DNA of 64,000 bases, taken from Carposina sasakii (lineage: Eukaryota > Arthropoda > Insecta > Lepidoptera > Carposinidae). Both the position numbers and the translations under genes were made by a program. The notes beneath the pieces are model-generated. The model ran no database searches. It was not told the origin of the DNA and saw only the letters and a program-made list of their open reading frames with translations. Below, in pieces: positions 22,416 to 36,900 of this stretch (within the stretch, counting starts at the first letter, position 1; every line of letters begins with the position of its first letter). The stretch is from contig CP053148.1 in the NCBI GenBank assembly GCA_014607495.2, positions 11,098,001-11,162,000 on the forward strand. Direction: 5' to 3'.

Positions 22416-24920
22416 TATTTTGTAATTCTTTATAATAAATTAACAACTAACAGAACCAAATACGAAACGGCAAAACGGAGAGAATGACAAATGACAAAAA
22501 TTGAGGTTAGGTTAGGTTTGTCTCTATGGTTCGTTAATTTCCTTAGATTTTTATACAATAAATTGCCAACCAAATCATGTCTTCCTGAACATTAATGCGC
22601 TAAAATGTTGCTAAACAGTTGGTTAACTTGACTCTGTTGTTGAAGAGTGGAGATTAGGTCTCCGTTCATGTGAAGCTAAAATTGGGCATATATGTTCATT
22701 AGGGACTGCGAAGAAGCACTAAGAACGGATTTCCCGAAATTCCTCCAGGAAGGGGACCAACGGGAATTAATTATTTTTTACGAAAACGGTTACACATATG
22801 AATCTGAAGTTGGGCATATATGTTTATTTGAGACCCGAGGAAGCACTAGGAGCGGATTTCCCGAAATTCCCAAGGGAAGGGGACAAACGGGAATTCCAAA
22901 TTTTTACGAACACTGCTATTTGTATAAAGCTGAAATCGGATTAGGGATTACGAGGAAGCCCTAAGAATGGATTTCCCAAAATTCCCACGGGAAGGGGTCT
23001 AACGGGAATTCAATTTTTTTTTAACCTACTGTACATGTGAAGCTAAAATCGGACATATATGTTCATTAAAGACTGCGGGGAGGCACTAAGAATGGATTTC
23101 CCGAAATTGCCACGGGAAGAGACTGTCTGTGCGTTTGTGCACGCTAATCTCAGGAACGGCTGAACAGATTTCGATGCAGTTTTCAGGAATATATTGTGAC
23201 AGGTCCCACTTAACATACTTTTTATCCCGGGAAAATGTTTTATCCCGGATATTTCGACATTTTGTTTTTTATGTAGTCCACGCGGACGGAGTCGCGGGCG
23301 TCCACTAGTAGGCAATATAATATAAAACTAGTTGACGCCCATGGCGTCTGCTGTCAAACATAAAAAAGCTTATGTCAATGTTATTCTCTTTGAATTGAAC
23401 ATCAAATCGATTATTAATGCCAAAATGTAACCTTACATATACAATCTTTCTTTCTTGTCATATTTCGTAGTAAAGAAAAAGAAAATATTTCATTTTGTAC
23501 CAAATCCCTGTATTTTGTTTAGGAATTTTTGAGATAAACGATGGTATGCTATTTTTGACAATAATTTTTTCAGAGACTTTAGAGACGAAGAATTTTATGG
23601 TTTTTTTTTACTATAATTTTGTTTAGCGACTTTTGAAAAGTGATGGTCACCTACTTATGGCCTTTTATGATAATCATTAAATTCTGGCGCCTATCTTGTT
23701 AAGCGATTTATGTGTTATTATAGTGTTCAGAATAGAAATATATTTCTATTGTGTTCAGTGATTTTGAAAAACTGAATGTGTTCATCGACTTTTGATGCTG
23801 ACTACTTCACTATTTATTTTTTCTATTTCTTTTATTTTCTTCTAAACTTAACGAGATTTAACGGCACCCAGGGATTTGGTATTTCTCGACGGCACCTTAG
23901 TATTCTAGCTCTGTTAATTTGACGTTCAAATGTGAGATATCTCTTATACTTCTCTATGTTTTGCTCTCACCAAGTTCATGCACCGGCACCATCGTTAGAG
24001 AGTAAGTATATTCTTTGGGCACCAGGGATTTGGTATCTCCTCTTATACATTTCTATGACGAAGTCAAGGCACAAATGTCCAATGTTCGGCACAAAAAAGA
24101 TTACAACCTTAAATTTTTTTTTAGTTTATTCCGAAGGAAAGGCAAGGGGAACTAAGCCCATACAGCCATTGTCTTTAGTAAATGATTTCTGAATTTATGA
24201 TGGATGATAATGATGATGATGAATGGAAACGTCGGGAAAATCCTCAAGAACAAGTGTAAAATTAGTCAAAATGAAAAATTATTGCAGAAACAACTTACAT
24301 GCCCATGACGAGATCGAATTCCGGCTAAAGTTTTACTCAGCGTACCTGCGTATAAAACCATGCACACGCACTAGATTCACATCACAAGTAATCAAAATAT
24401 AACTTGTCTACCAGAAAACATCACTTTATGGACACATGCAAGCCATTTACAAATAATTTTTGATTTTCACAAGAAAATTACACCTGCATCCTTCCAGCTT
24501 TTCCCGCCGAATCTACACAACCTTAAATAGATATAACTTCATCCGACATGAACGTAGAAAGAGAATTTTCTTTTTACGGACAAAATGTACCATAGACTAA
24601 CTACTTCAATCTCGATGTTTTCTCTTTCTCTCCCTTAGTTTTAATCTGCAAAGACTGAGTGAGATGCAAGATTGAATCGATTTCTTGTTTGACTCGATTG
24701 GCGTGGCGAGACTTGCTGAGGGCGAGACGTTTTAGTTGACGCCAACCTTTATTCCCTTTCATATTCATGCTCTTGCTCTCTCTTTTTGAAGTGTCTGAAA
24801 TTGAATGTGACATGGCGTCCATCAAGATATATCACGGCCTTCTGTAAAATTGTTTTTCATGAGACTGGTCTCATATTGCATTTTTTAACTGAGGCCGTAA
24901 TAAATCGTATATTTGCATTG
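22416..24920. other. intergenic region between prefoldin 1 and WAC
   Basis: The two genes are divergent and 2.5 kb apart. The first ~150 bases upstream of prefoldin 1 should hold its promoter, but no TATA box is obvious. The middle holds an array-bearing short element (22670-23312). From 23340 to 24600 I see only AT-rich sequence with short-element scraps. The last ~300 bases should contain the WAC 5' UTR and promoter. Confidence 0.5.
22670..23312 (-). mobile_element. short non-autonomous element with internal ~127-bp array, reverse copy
   Basis: The head reads on the minus strand from about 23312 (CTAGTGGACGCCCGCGACTC), the same family as 10789-11583. Its body carries the same repeated unit, here with TTCCCGAAAT-like landmarks at 22731, 22858, 22973 and 23097, so spacing is 127, 115 and 124 bases. 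The expected tail (ATAATATTAGT) was not found, so the 3' end is lost or very diverged. Confidence 0.65.
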
Positions 24921-27900
24921 ATGGTAATGCATGCAAGGAAACCTCTTAAGCGGATAAGCGATGGGTAAGTTTTGTGCAGATGCTCGGCTTTAGCAATTTG
25001 TAGATGGCGGTCGGCGACTGAGTTTTGCAGTTTCTTAGTCTTATGTACTAAATATTTTTATCTGTTTTCAGGTACTTTGAAAAGCACCAGGCCCATACCT
25101 ATCAGGTAGGTTCAGCAATCTTTCAATTTTTTTTAATTTTAAGTGTATCTTCAATTCGTTTTCTAATAGGTACCTACCTATGCACGAACCTACTTTGCGA
25201 CGTAATGGCTCTCAAATAAGCCGTTTCTCGGATTATAATCAGCTACCCTTTATTAAGGACACATTCTCTTAAACATTTTATTTCGATAGTATTCATAATT
25301 TAGGTTTATAACATAGGCTATACTGTGGGTGGGTAAGTAAATAAAACAATGATGCATACACACTTTTTTTTTCGAAAATTACGTTCATTCTTAACATGTA
25401 GGCATAGTCAACAACAATATTGTTAATCAATTCTCATTATTGTGGGATTTATTTGGCAGAAATACAATTCAAGTGAGAGGAGGGCTACAGAGTATGCAGC
25501 AGAGAATAGGTACACTCCAGTGCGATCTCCAAATGGCAATGTGTCAGGGCACAGCCATAGCACACACACAGGCCATGGTCACCACCACTACAGTCATGTG
25601 GCCGATGACAGAGGATACACCACTTCCAGAAATTCCTATATTCAAAAGGATTCAGGAAAGGAGAGAGATAGAGACTACAAATCCTCTAGAAATAAGTATA
25701 CAGGTAAGTGATTAAACTATCATAATATTTTAGACAACAAATGTACAAAGCATTTTGTTGCTTACATTTTATCTAAACTATGGTCTTTTCTATTGTGAAA
25801 TAATTATGTAGGAATGTATACATATATTTGTTTATTCTAATAGGTAGGTACTTAGTAAATGTCTTCATTTATGATCATTTGAATTGATTATAAGCTATGA
25901 TGGAGTGGTAGTAGTAGTTATAATTGAGGGGTACACCATAATGTACAATGCCAAAATAAAGTATTCAAGACCCAAAAATATTTTGATTGGAAAAAGTAAA
26001 CCTTAGTATTGCAATAAACAATTTCACTTGTAGGAGACTTAAATGTTATGGTTTGGCATCTCTCAATTCTACTTCGAACATAATAAACCATGTTTTGGGG
26101 TTAAGCATTTACTTTGGCATGTTATTAAGACTATTGTTTTGGTAAGTTTTAATTGTGGACTCTAGAATATATATATTTTTATTTTTTAACAAACTAAATG
26201 CTTAGATGTAATTTACCTAATTTATCTTGTCCTTTGGTGTGAAAACTATTTTAGACAACCTAAACAACTTTACAAAATGGTAAAATTTCTTCTGGTATCT
26301 AAGTAGTTAACATGAAATAAAATAAAATAATAATCATACCAAATGGTGCCATCAATGCAAGAATGACCCAGCAAGAATTTTTTTATTACTCTATGCAAAT
26401 CATCATAGATAAAGACTGACAATGCAATCAAATTTACAATAACTTAAAAATATGTTTTTCAAACTATTGCATACTTCCCCTTCCTTACTTAGAGCTGTAG
26501 GAGTATTATACAAAGTTAATGCATATTCCCATAAATACAGTGTATACAGATAGGTTATATATTTCTTATTTAGTTATTGATAATGTTTATTTATGACTAC
26601 TTAATAAAATGTATGCCTTTGCCTTACAACATAATGAAATTATTAGATATAACGCTGACAAGATTTATTATTTACTAATGTATTGAAATATTTTTTATGT
26701 AGTATTATACTGGTCTGAAAGAAGATAGGGAGGAAAAAGTAGTTTAATTAAACTCATAGGTTTTGAGTCAGTAGGTATCTAACGAAATAAGTGGAGTTCA
26801 GACTACACTTGTAGTTTTTTTCAATTAGTGTTTCTTTCAATATTATACCAATGTTGTTATATGAAATTTCATTAGCTTTCCCCATAGAAAGCATTAATTT
26901 ATGATTGTATTTGTTATTGTATTGTTGTGATAGTGAATTAATTTACAAATACTAAGAATAATCATGCTATGCCCAATAGTGTATTTGAAATTAGAATAAT
27001 TATATTATATTATAGATAGATTTTGAATTTGAATAATTAAGTTATTAATGTTACATTCAAAATCCAAGAAAAATATTCTAGTTTCTTTACATTTTCAAAA
27101 AAGGTTATTTTAATTTGATGCTACTATGTGTTCCAACAATTTTTTTTGGTTGCACTTTTCTGATAATAGACATAGGAAATACAGGTGTGGTTTCTATTTG
27201 TCACTCTTATTGGCTTTCATAAATAATATAAATAATCAACTTTTATGCAGTCTGCGAATGTAAACATTGCTTAGCGATTGCGAAAATGTTATGTGTATCT
27301 TACACACAATCAAGTATTACTTATTGATAATGTATGAAAAATAATTTCAGATGTACGGTCACCGAAAGAAAAACGTAAGGATAGTGAACGGACTAGCATG
27401 AATGTTAGTGTTAGTAGAAGTAGTAAATATGAGAAGAGAAGTGTACTCTCTTCAACTAGCCTGTCTTCAGGAAGTGACTGGTCAGAACATATTAGTTCCT
27501 CTGGGAAGACATACTACTATAACTGTGTGAGTGAAGTCTCTCAGTGGGAGAAGCCTCGTGAATGGGTGGAACCTCATTCTAGAGGTTTTGAAGGTGGAAG
27601 AACCTCATCCAAAGATTCTACATATTCATCAAGAAGTGGTAAGCAAAATTTAATCATTGTAATTATTTTGTGAAGCCTAATGTCAGATTCAAACTACCAC
27701 CTTAAGTTTGTTGATTGTCCTATTGACTACACTATTAAAAATTTTTAGTCACTTTCATAATATTACTTCGTTCTTTAGCACACATCACATTACATTCTTT
27801 TTAATTTTTCAAAACACAAATTACTCTATATTGAATTACTTATTATTATTATTTAATATTAGACAGGAGATATAACTTAAGTGAAGTCAGTTTTATATCT

Positions 27901-30900
27901 ATACCACATACCATACTCATATACCACAATCACCTTATTTAGTACCCAGTAATAACAATAAAACAAATTATCTAGTAAAAATCAGCTTCTTTAGGTTTTT
28001 TAAATTGCAAACTTTATATGAGTACATACTATTGAATTGAGTAGAAAACTCTTTAGGAACTAATGATGATAGTAATACACAAAACTGTGCCTAATAAAAA
28101 CCAGATTTCGTTCTTTCGGATTCTTTCTATTTCTAAATTAAATGAGGTATAGATCAGAGACATGTTTCACCAAAAAATGTGGCATGTGAATATTGTAATT
28201 TATTCAACAATGTTATAAAATTTATTATTACATTATTATAAGTAAGTTTTTTATTTTATTTATTTATTAACTCTAAATACAGAGTTTCGTACATATTAAT
28301 TTGATTTATTTATTTACTTTACTTAGTTTACTTGCTACTATGTGTGTACCAGACACATAGGCCTCCTCCAACTTTTTCCAACTATCTCGGTCTTGGTAGA
28401 TTCTAGTCCACAAGGGTCCTGCACAGTCTAATATGTCATCCATCAATCGTGTTTGTGGGTGACCTCTCTTCCTCCTTGCACCTTCACCTCGTAGCCACCA
28501 GTCTATAAGTGATCTGTTATATTTGCCCTTTTTGCATCTCAATATGTGTCCTGTCCATGACCACTTTAATTTTTTAATCTTATTGGATGCATCTTCAACC
28601 TTGGTGATTTTTCTGACGTTTTCTGACCTTTTTCTATCGATTAAGGATATGTTAAGACTTTTTTCCATAGTTCTTTGGCATATTGTTATTTTGTGTAATG
28701 ATTTTTGGGTCAAGGACAATTACATTATTATAAGTAAGTAATACTAAAGCCAAAGAAATACTTCACAATTTCTATCTTTGTTCATCAAACATCAAATATA
28801 CAGGGGGTTTTTTGGTCATCAACATTTCCGAATACTACAAAGTCTCTTCATCATCATGAACATTTTTCTCTATGGAAGCATGTCTGATTCCCAAGACATT
28901 AAAGTCCAAGATTTCTCAAAAAAATTTATTTAAAACTGCCTATAAAAAAGTAACACACAAACACTGGACACCATACATTTCGCGCAATCATGTAAATATT
29001 TTTTTCTACTAAATAATGAAAATTGTTTCCCAGCAAGTTTTTAGCAAAATATACTTATTTGTTTGAGTACTGATATTTTCATTTGCCTTCCCTTTGCAAT
29101 TTCTGGGGTTTTAAAATATTTAGCAATATGTTTGCAAATGTTCCCGATGATAGTCCATTCTCACATACATCACATATATTTGTTATTTGCTACCTTGTTT
29201 AATTTGACTTTATTGTATCAGTAATTGTATGTTTCGGGAGGGCAGCAGATCGAAGCATCAAGGGCTAGACCAATTGAGATTATTTTTCGGTAGAATCGAT
29301 AGAGGTTCGTCACCGACACGTTTGCTCCAATAGGAAGCCTTCGTTCGTCAAGTCACGTGATGATTTTCCAATCGCTATTTGTGGAAGTGATATGACAACA
29401 AGGTCAACAAGCGTCCATGATGAAAGATGTTAAGCACCCAGAACAGAACTCATCGTTCTTTTATGCTCAGGCATGAAAACATAATGTGCTGTGGTGTTTC
29501 TTCTACCTCCATGCAATCTTTGCATGTCCATGTCATAAACAGATGCTCTTGCAGCGCCAATGCCCCGTCATGATACCTATAACCTTGAGGGTACTATTTT
29601 TTAAACTTATAGAGGAATAGCAAGCCATTTTGATGCCATTACAAACAACTGCATCCCTTTAGATTGGTTCTGTTCAATATATACAACTGTCGTGGATTCT
29701 CGTTTAGTCAGGGTGATGAGAGTAATTTTAGTTCATGTCTGATTGACATCCCAGGTGCAATGTAGCCGATTGTACCGCAATGTGGTTATCTCTACTTTAA
29801 TATAGGGTTAGATGTGCCAGAGGGGTAAGCACGAACCTCTCGATAGTCCGTAACGCTATCGTCCAACAGTCAAATCACATAGATTTTGCTAGCTAATCGC
29901 TAGCGTTACGCCGCGTAAAAAGGTTCGTGCTCACCACACTGTAATGTAATTAGATGGATGATTAATTGATTATTCTCTGTACTGTAGGAACATCTGATAA
30001 AAGTATTTTTTTTATCTTTGCAGCGTTGAAATTCGCGTTACACGCATGTAGTACATACAGGTGGTCCAAAAGGTGACGTCATAACTTTTTTTTAGATTCC
30101 TCACACCTGCGTGTATCCGAAAATACCCTCAGTATGTTTACGCGATTTTTATAGTTTAGATGTTAATACTTTAAAGGTGAATTTGCAAATTTCTTTTCCA
30201 AGGAGCTAAAAAAAAAATCATAACTTGGTTAATAAATAACATGAATTAGTAAAAAAAAAATCCGTAATAAAATCGTCTTGAATTACTCTTTTCATATCAT
30301 AAATCAACAACTTAACATTTGTCACTACAAGTTTCTAAAAAAAGGGTCGAAAGTGAAAATTTTAGGTTGTGAAAATTTTAGGTTTGACTCGAATGGAGTT
30401 AAATTTTCAAAGTGCTCATAAAAATAAATGAATGTTTCATAGGTTCAAACTACATTTAAAAACTTCTGCAATAAAAAAATCAATAAAAAAAAAGTACTGG
30501 ACTCCGATGATTTTCCATACTGCCGACCGACTTGTGCTTGTGTTCTGGATCTTGATTTCTCAGTGTATTAGATAACGTTTTTGCTTGTGCAGCAACATGG
30601 GTAATTTTCCTCTAAGCCACTTAGCAATTCAGTCGGTCGTAAGATAAATCGGAGTCCAGTAACAATGCGAAAGTAGGTTAAATCAGGAATCGGAAACAAC
30701 GTAGTTAGTAGCAGTAACACACGAGATGGTAGTGAACAATTGATGATGACGACGCGATGCAACGGAGAGTCGAGGGGGCCGAGAAGCGGGGAGAGGGGAT
30801 GTAACAGGTAAAAACCAAACTCTAGGTCTTATTTGGTGATTTATTGTGACTGAGCGTTGCATTGGTACGTTCATGGTGTTTCTTCACTTGGTGCCGCTGA

Positions 30901-33900
30901 TTGCTCTACAACCGATTTCCATACTCCAGTTGTCATGCTTTTGATGATGCCGTACTAATTTTAAGTACAAGGGTGGAAAAAATTGCCAAAGAGATTATTT
31001 CCAATAACAAATTTCTTAACGCCTTTTTAATTTGATTATTTGTCTGATTTAGCATTTTTAAGAGCACTTTGAAAATTTAACTCCATTCGAGTCAAACCTA
31101 AAATTTTCACTTTGACCGTTTTTAGAAACTTGTAATGACAAATGTTTTGTTGTTGATTTGTGATATGAAAGAGTAATTCAAAACGATCATTCAAAATTCA
31201 TATTACTAACCAACTTATGATTTTTTAGCGCCTTGGGGAAGAAATTTGTAAATTCCTTTAAAAATCGTAACTTCTAAACTATCAAAAATCGCGAAACATA
31301 TAATAGGGTATTTTCGGATACAACCAGGTGTGAGGAATCTAAAAAAAATTTTATGACGCCACCTTTTATTTATTTATTTATTATTCTTTAAATTTGGACC
31401 ACTCTGTATATTCAAATGCGCGCGGGTAAAGACTTGCAGGACAGGGCTAACTTCACAAGAGCAAAGAGCCGCTGTGACTATTTATAGGGTTTTCCAAACC
31501 TTCGGTAAAACTGGTAGCAACTTAGTAGGGCTTTTTGTTACATTAACTAGGCATAAACACACAGTCATTACAATTTATCTCATTACCATTTTCATATCTC
31601 TTCTTAATTGCTTACTTCAGGATTATTGGAATAACCAGTAGATATTCTCTGTTAATTACCTTGTGTAACTTTTCATATATTAGAGCACATGAATCATACA
31701 TTTTTATTAAAAAATTACAATCATACTATATTTATTTATTGACAAAATATTTTGTACAATACAGGCAAGTAGCATAAACTAGTTTTAATTACGGGTATCT
31801 AATATCTGTAGTCTTACTATCTAGTAGGATTTTAATATTTAATACCTGTAATGTTTCCGATTCAGGTCGAGATAAAAGATCTATTTCGCGGATAGGAAGG
31901 CGGGAAGTAGAAAAATCTAGTAAAAGAACCAATAGCACATCAGAGCGGTATTGGAATAGTAGCAGAGAGGAGGAGTCACACGATCGAACGCGACAGAAAC
32001 ATCCTGCACCATCACACGATGGCAAAGGTATTTATCCTCTTTACTCTGCTAATATTTTTTAAACTTGCGTTTTACAAACGCGCTGTTCTACTAATGTAAG
32101 TGATTGAGGCTGCGTTAGAGGTTGGTTTAGTGATTTATTTATATTTTTATACATTCTGGTGTGAATTTTTTAATTACAATTGATTTAATTTCTCTGACAG
32201 AGGGAGAATGTGAGTGTTCATGTACGGTTCTCTAAAACAGTTGGTGTAATTTGTAGATGGCCAGTCATTACAAGACATGGACATTTCGCCAGATCGAAGT
32301 ACGCCGCTTTCAGAGAACTCATACGGCGCGAGGGAGGGTAATTCCACCGCGCGACCCACCTCGGAGAATAACGCCGTACCGCCGGTCGTCGTCTTAGATA
32401 ATTCCAATCAGCCTGTAAGTATAACCTGCAAACAGACCATGGGTCACTTGCACTTTGCTCTATAATACACATGCATACGGGCATTCTGATATGACTTACT
32501 TATGTTCCCGTGTCACCTAAATGGCGCATAGGGTCCCCACAGTTCTATTTATATATTGTAATATGCAGTTTCATTTATTTCATCAACATCAACCAGTGTT
32601 TTAACAATTGTAACAAATTTTGTTATAATTTGTTGTCAGGTCCATTGGTTGGTCATTGGTTTTGGTACGTCTTTGCTGTTAGACCAATATGTACAGTACA
32701 CTTCACACTGAAGTGTAGCAGATAAAACTACACTTGTGTCGTGTAAATATACACATGCAATCAAATAAAGTTACGCGAGGAGTAAAACTTACAGTGTGTT
32801 CAGTAAGAACGTGACCGCTATTATACAGATTAAATACAACACAGGCTTGTCTTTTAATTTCTTTATAGCAATCTTTGACTCGTGTGCTGATACGCAATAT
32901 AACTTCTATTGGTGTTTACCATTATTAATTGTAGTGAATTTTTAATTGTGAGGATGAGTGAAAAATACTTGAAACGGTACGAAGCAGTATTTCTTGTTCA
33001 TCATACTAAAGGACCTGAAACTATCATACAAATCGGCTGCTAAATACATGAAGAGGTCTGAAAGTTTCGTCAAGAAATGGGTGAAGCGATATTTAGAGGT
33101 TGGGAACGTGGACGACCTACCAGAAAGGGGATCAAGCCGAGTGACAACTAAAAACCAGGACAACGCGATTGTTCGTCTTTTTCAAGATAATCCAGGACTT
33201 TCATTGCGTTCTGCCCAATCAAAACTACGACAGAAAGGAATAGATATATCCCTAAATACAATCCGTAGTCGTCTGCGTGAAAAAGAAGTATCTTTTCGGT
33301 CTACTTTGAAGAAACCTTTATTATCTGAAAAACACGTTCAAAAACGACTCAATTGGGCAAAGGAAAATTTGGATCGAGATTGGGGCAGTGTTATTTTCAC
33401 AGATGAATCTTCTTTCTGGGCATGGTCTTCTCTGTCAAAAGCTTGGATCAGTAAACATAATAGATTTCTTCAACGTACAGTAAAACACCCTATAAAAGTA
33501 CATGTTTGGGGATGTTTCTGCAAACATGGATTTGGTTGCCTTTTTGTGTTTACTGGTATTCTAAATGCCGAAAGAATGTGCAAGATTTATAAAAAATGCT
33601 TAATAAGGTCTGCTAAAAAGTTTTATGGGTCAGATACAACAACTTGGGTGCTGCAGGAAGACAACGATCCAAAACATCGTAGTAAACTGTGCAGTGTGTG
33701 GAAACAGCAAAATAACATTACAACAATGGAGTGGCCGGCAATGTCCCCAGATGCAAATCCTATAGAAAACGTGTGGTCCTACATGAAAATGCGACTCAAA
33801 GGAAAGCCAGTGTACACTGAAAAACAACTTTCTTATCAAATTAAAAAGATATGGCGATCTTTACCACGGGAGTACGCCGAGAACCTTGTTAAAAGCATGG

Positions 33901-36900
33901 ATAAAAGGTGTCAAGCTATTATCAATAATGACGGCGATTGGACTAAGTATTAAGTAATTGCGTAATCACCAATAATATGTACTTTAATAAAAAAAATATC
34001 AAAACAATTTGAGTGTTTTTTTTTTATTAATAATACTGGTCACTTTCTTGTTGAACACACTGTATGTGCACATAGGAGCAAGACTTGTGACATTATAAAA
34101 TTTACACAAGGCTACAGAGGGTTTCTGCACCTAGTAATCACGCTGGGTAGGCGTAAACATATTTGTCAGCACTGCCGGTAATCCTTAATCGGTCCTACGA
34201 TACCTTTGAGCAGTCAAATTGTGACGACACTATTGTCTATATCAATGTACCCGCCTTCAGACGGGGTCGTTACTAGCGGCGGCACTTCCACGCATCGTGT
34301 GCGCTGTGCAGCCGATGCCAGCGACGTCGGCCGCTAACAACGGCGCGGCATCGCCCGGCGCGGCGTCGGACGGCACGCCGCAGCGCGACGCCGGCCCGCC
34401 CACGCCCACGCACTCTGAGAACGTCGACCCGCATGCGCCGCCGCTGCATCTGGAACAGGCTTTGCCGAGGAAAAGTGAGTTCTTGTACTATATCCTGCAT
34501 ATTGAACTTTATTAGTATTCGATTGTGTTATTAATAACTACCAAAGGAAAGTTACACAGTATGTAGAATAAACATATAGATAATCTGAGATAATGCCCGA
34601 TTTTCTTAGTCGACTCTTACAATATGCATAAAAGATAAAGATGCAGCTGATGTATTCTAATGAAGCCCTGCATCAGCTCAAGAAATATAATATATTTTCC
34701 TGATATATGTATATTTATATAAAGGATGGTATTGACCGACGATACGCGGTATAATGTAATTTAATTTGTCACCACACAATTCTAACTGTTGAATATATTC
34801 GAAGCCGTATTTCTCCAAAACTTTATCAAGATCACCATAAACTTTATCCTCCAAATAGACCTTTTATGTAATTTTTACATAAATCGTCAAAAAGTAAAAA
34901 AAAATCCATAGTAAAACGTATTAACACCCCGCCTTCCCTCAGTGGAGTGCCTGGGCAGCTACTCGTCGGTGGTGGGCGGCACGATGTCGCACGCCGTGCC
35001 GATGCTGACGCCGTCGCTCGTCAACTACGTGCGCGCAGAGATCACCGGCCACGTGACCGGCTGGCCCGCCGACATACTGGAGAAACAGGTACGCTCTTAC
35101 GCACGTCTACCGTCTTATTACTAAACAGGCCGACGCCTGTTAAACGCGCGTTTAAAAGTTATCTATTACAATAATGTTTCTAGTCGTCAGCTAGAGTTAT
35201 ATGCTGTTTAGACTTTGTTTAAAAACTGACACGAAAATGCTTAGCCTGTTAAACCTTCTAGTGTTTGACCCTCAAACTTAACTGTGAATTATTCAACTCT
35301 GGCTATTGAGAATGAAGAGCATTCTTAACATAAGTGGCTGGCACAGAAAGTGGAAGGACTATTTTTTAAGTTTTAAGGTGGTCAAAATCGACCAATAGTA
35401 TACCTAATGTGGTTAATAAGCTTAAATACTGGCGTAAGAGTTTACTGAATGTTGTACCACGTCAGGCAAACAAGTTCACGGAGGAAGCCTACCAGCTGGG
35501 GTGCCTGCAGTGCACGCGTGTGTCGGCCGAGCTCAAGTGCTCGCGCTCGCTGGTGCGGCACACCGAGATCCGGGCCACGCTACAGGAGCAAAAGTACGTA
35601 TACATGTCACTAACTCACTTCTAAAGCTAAAGTACGTATACATGTCACTAACTCACTTCCAAAGCTAAAGTATTTATACATACGCGTACAATTCACTAAC
35701 TCAGGTCTAACGCTATGGTTTATACTGGCGCTGTCATACAGCGGACTTGATGAAACTTATTAAATCGTAAAGAGGTTTGGCGTTCTATCCTGGGAAATCA
35801 TAGCTTTGTGCCAACTAACCTTTGTGTAAACACATTTATCTTGATATTCTTTGTCCTCGCATAAGGTATAATTCTACTGGAATGCCACCGTTACATGATA
35901 TCCTCAGAACCCTTACATTTTATAATGTTTTTAATGTCATTCAACATAAACAGATCATTGCTTATTTGTTGTTAAATATATAAAATCCAGACCCCATTAT
36001 CATTACTCATAAGTTAGCAACCCACCAGGTTATTTTATATTATACACCACATTATTATAACAATGCTAGGTTTTACATTACATTATTGTCCATATTTCTA
36101 TAGAGTTATTTGCTCAAAACTTAGATACGACTGGAACAAGAGCGAGACCACCCAACACAAGCATCTGTTTTGCTTCCTGGGGATGTCTCAACTATAGTTA
36201 TGATTCTGAGAGAATTAATATTATTTTACTTTTATTTATATCTCGAAGCATTATTTATAAGATTGATTTAACTAATGTTGATCAAACTTATCCAGGATTG
36301 TTTTTAAACCAGCTATGCGCAATTGAGATATGAAGCCATTGTCTATTCATAATGCGAAGTTGCAACATATGTAATCTTAATACATTTATACAGGATGTTT
36401 TTTGTGGCCACCGTTAACGAAGGGTACGTACTCTATACATCAAATAAAGTAAGTTTATGCCAAAAAAAATGCTGGGAATTTTTATTTTTTTTTAATTGAT
36501 CGGGCGAAATTTATAGTGTCTAGTGTTTATAGACAGATACGAGGGCTGTTTGATAAGTCGTTTTAAAAAGTAATTTATTTTTATTTTTTTTAAACAATTT
36601 ACATTTCTTAGTCTCCTTTGAGGGCCAAACATCCAGCGAGTTTCCAATTTTTTTATCCCCTCCAAAAAATAAGGTCTTCAAAATAGGCGTTTACACCAGC
36701 GATGCAGTCCTCATTTGTCAAAAATTTTTGCCCTCCAAGCCATCTTTTGATTTCATCTTTTAATAATCGCACGGAGCTAGATTATGCGGAACCAGTTCGA
36801 AGCCCAACTCGTGGATTTTGGCCATTGCAATAACGTGTGCACATTGTCTTGATGAAAGAGGACTTTCTTGGGGGACAATTTTGGTCGCAATTCGGCATTA

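Larger units (their letters stand above)
27639..31865 (+). other. WAC intron 4
   Basis: A 4.2-kb intron. It holds a truncated LINE with target duplication (28227-28739), a MITE fragment starting at 28801, a GC-richer stretch at 29220-29950 of unknown origin, and the long-inverted-repeat element at 30058-31406. Confidence 0.65.
32415..34260 (+). other. WAC intron 6
   Basis: A 1.85-kb intron made mostly of the Tc1-like element at 32792-34062. The rest is short flanks, with a decayed RTE-derived piece at about 34140-34200 (GCTGGGTAGGCG, CCTTAATCGG). Confidence 0.7.

Noticed and set aside
24601..24825. 74-codon minus-strand frame upstream of WAC
   Set aside because: No family resemblance, no matching splice sites, and it lies where the WAC 5' UTR or promoter should be.
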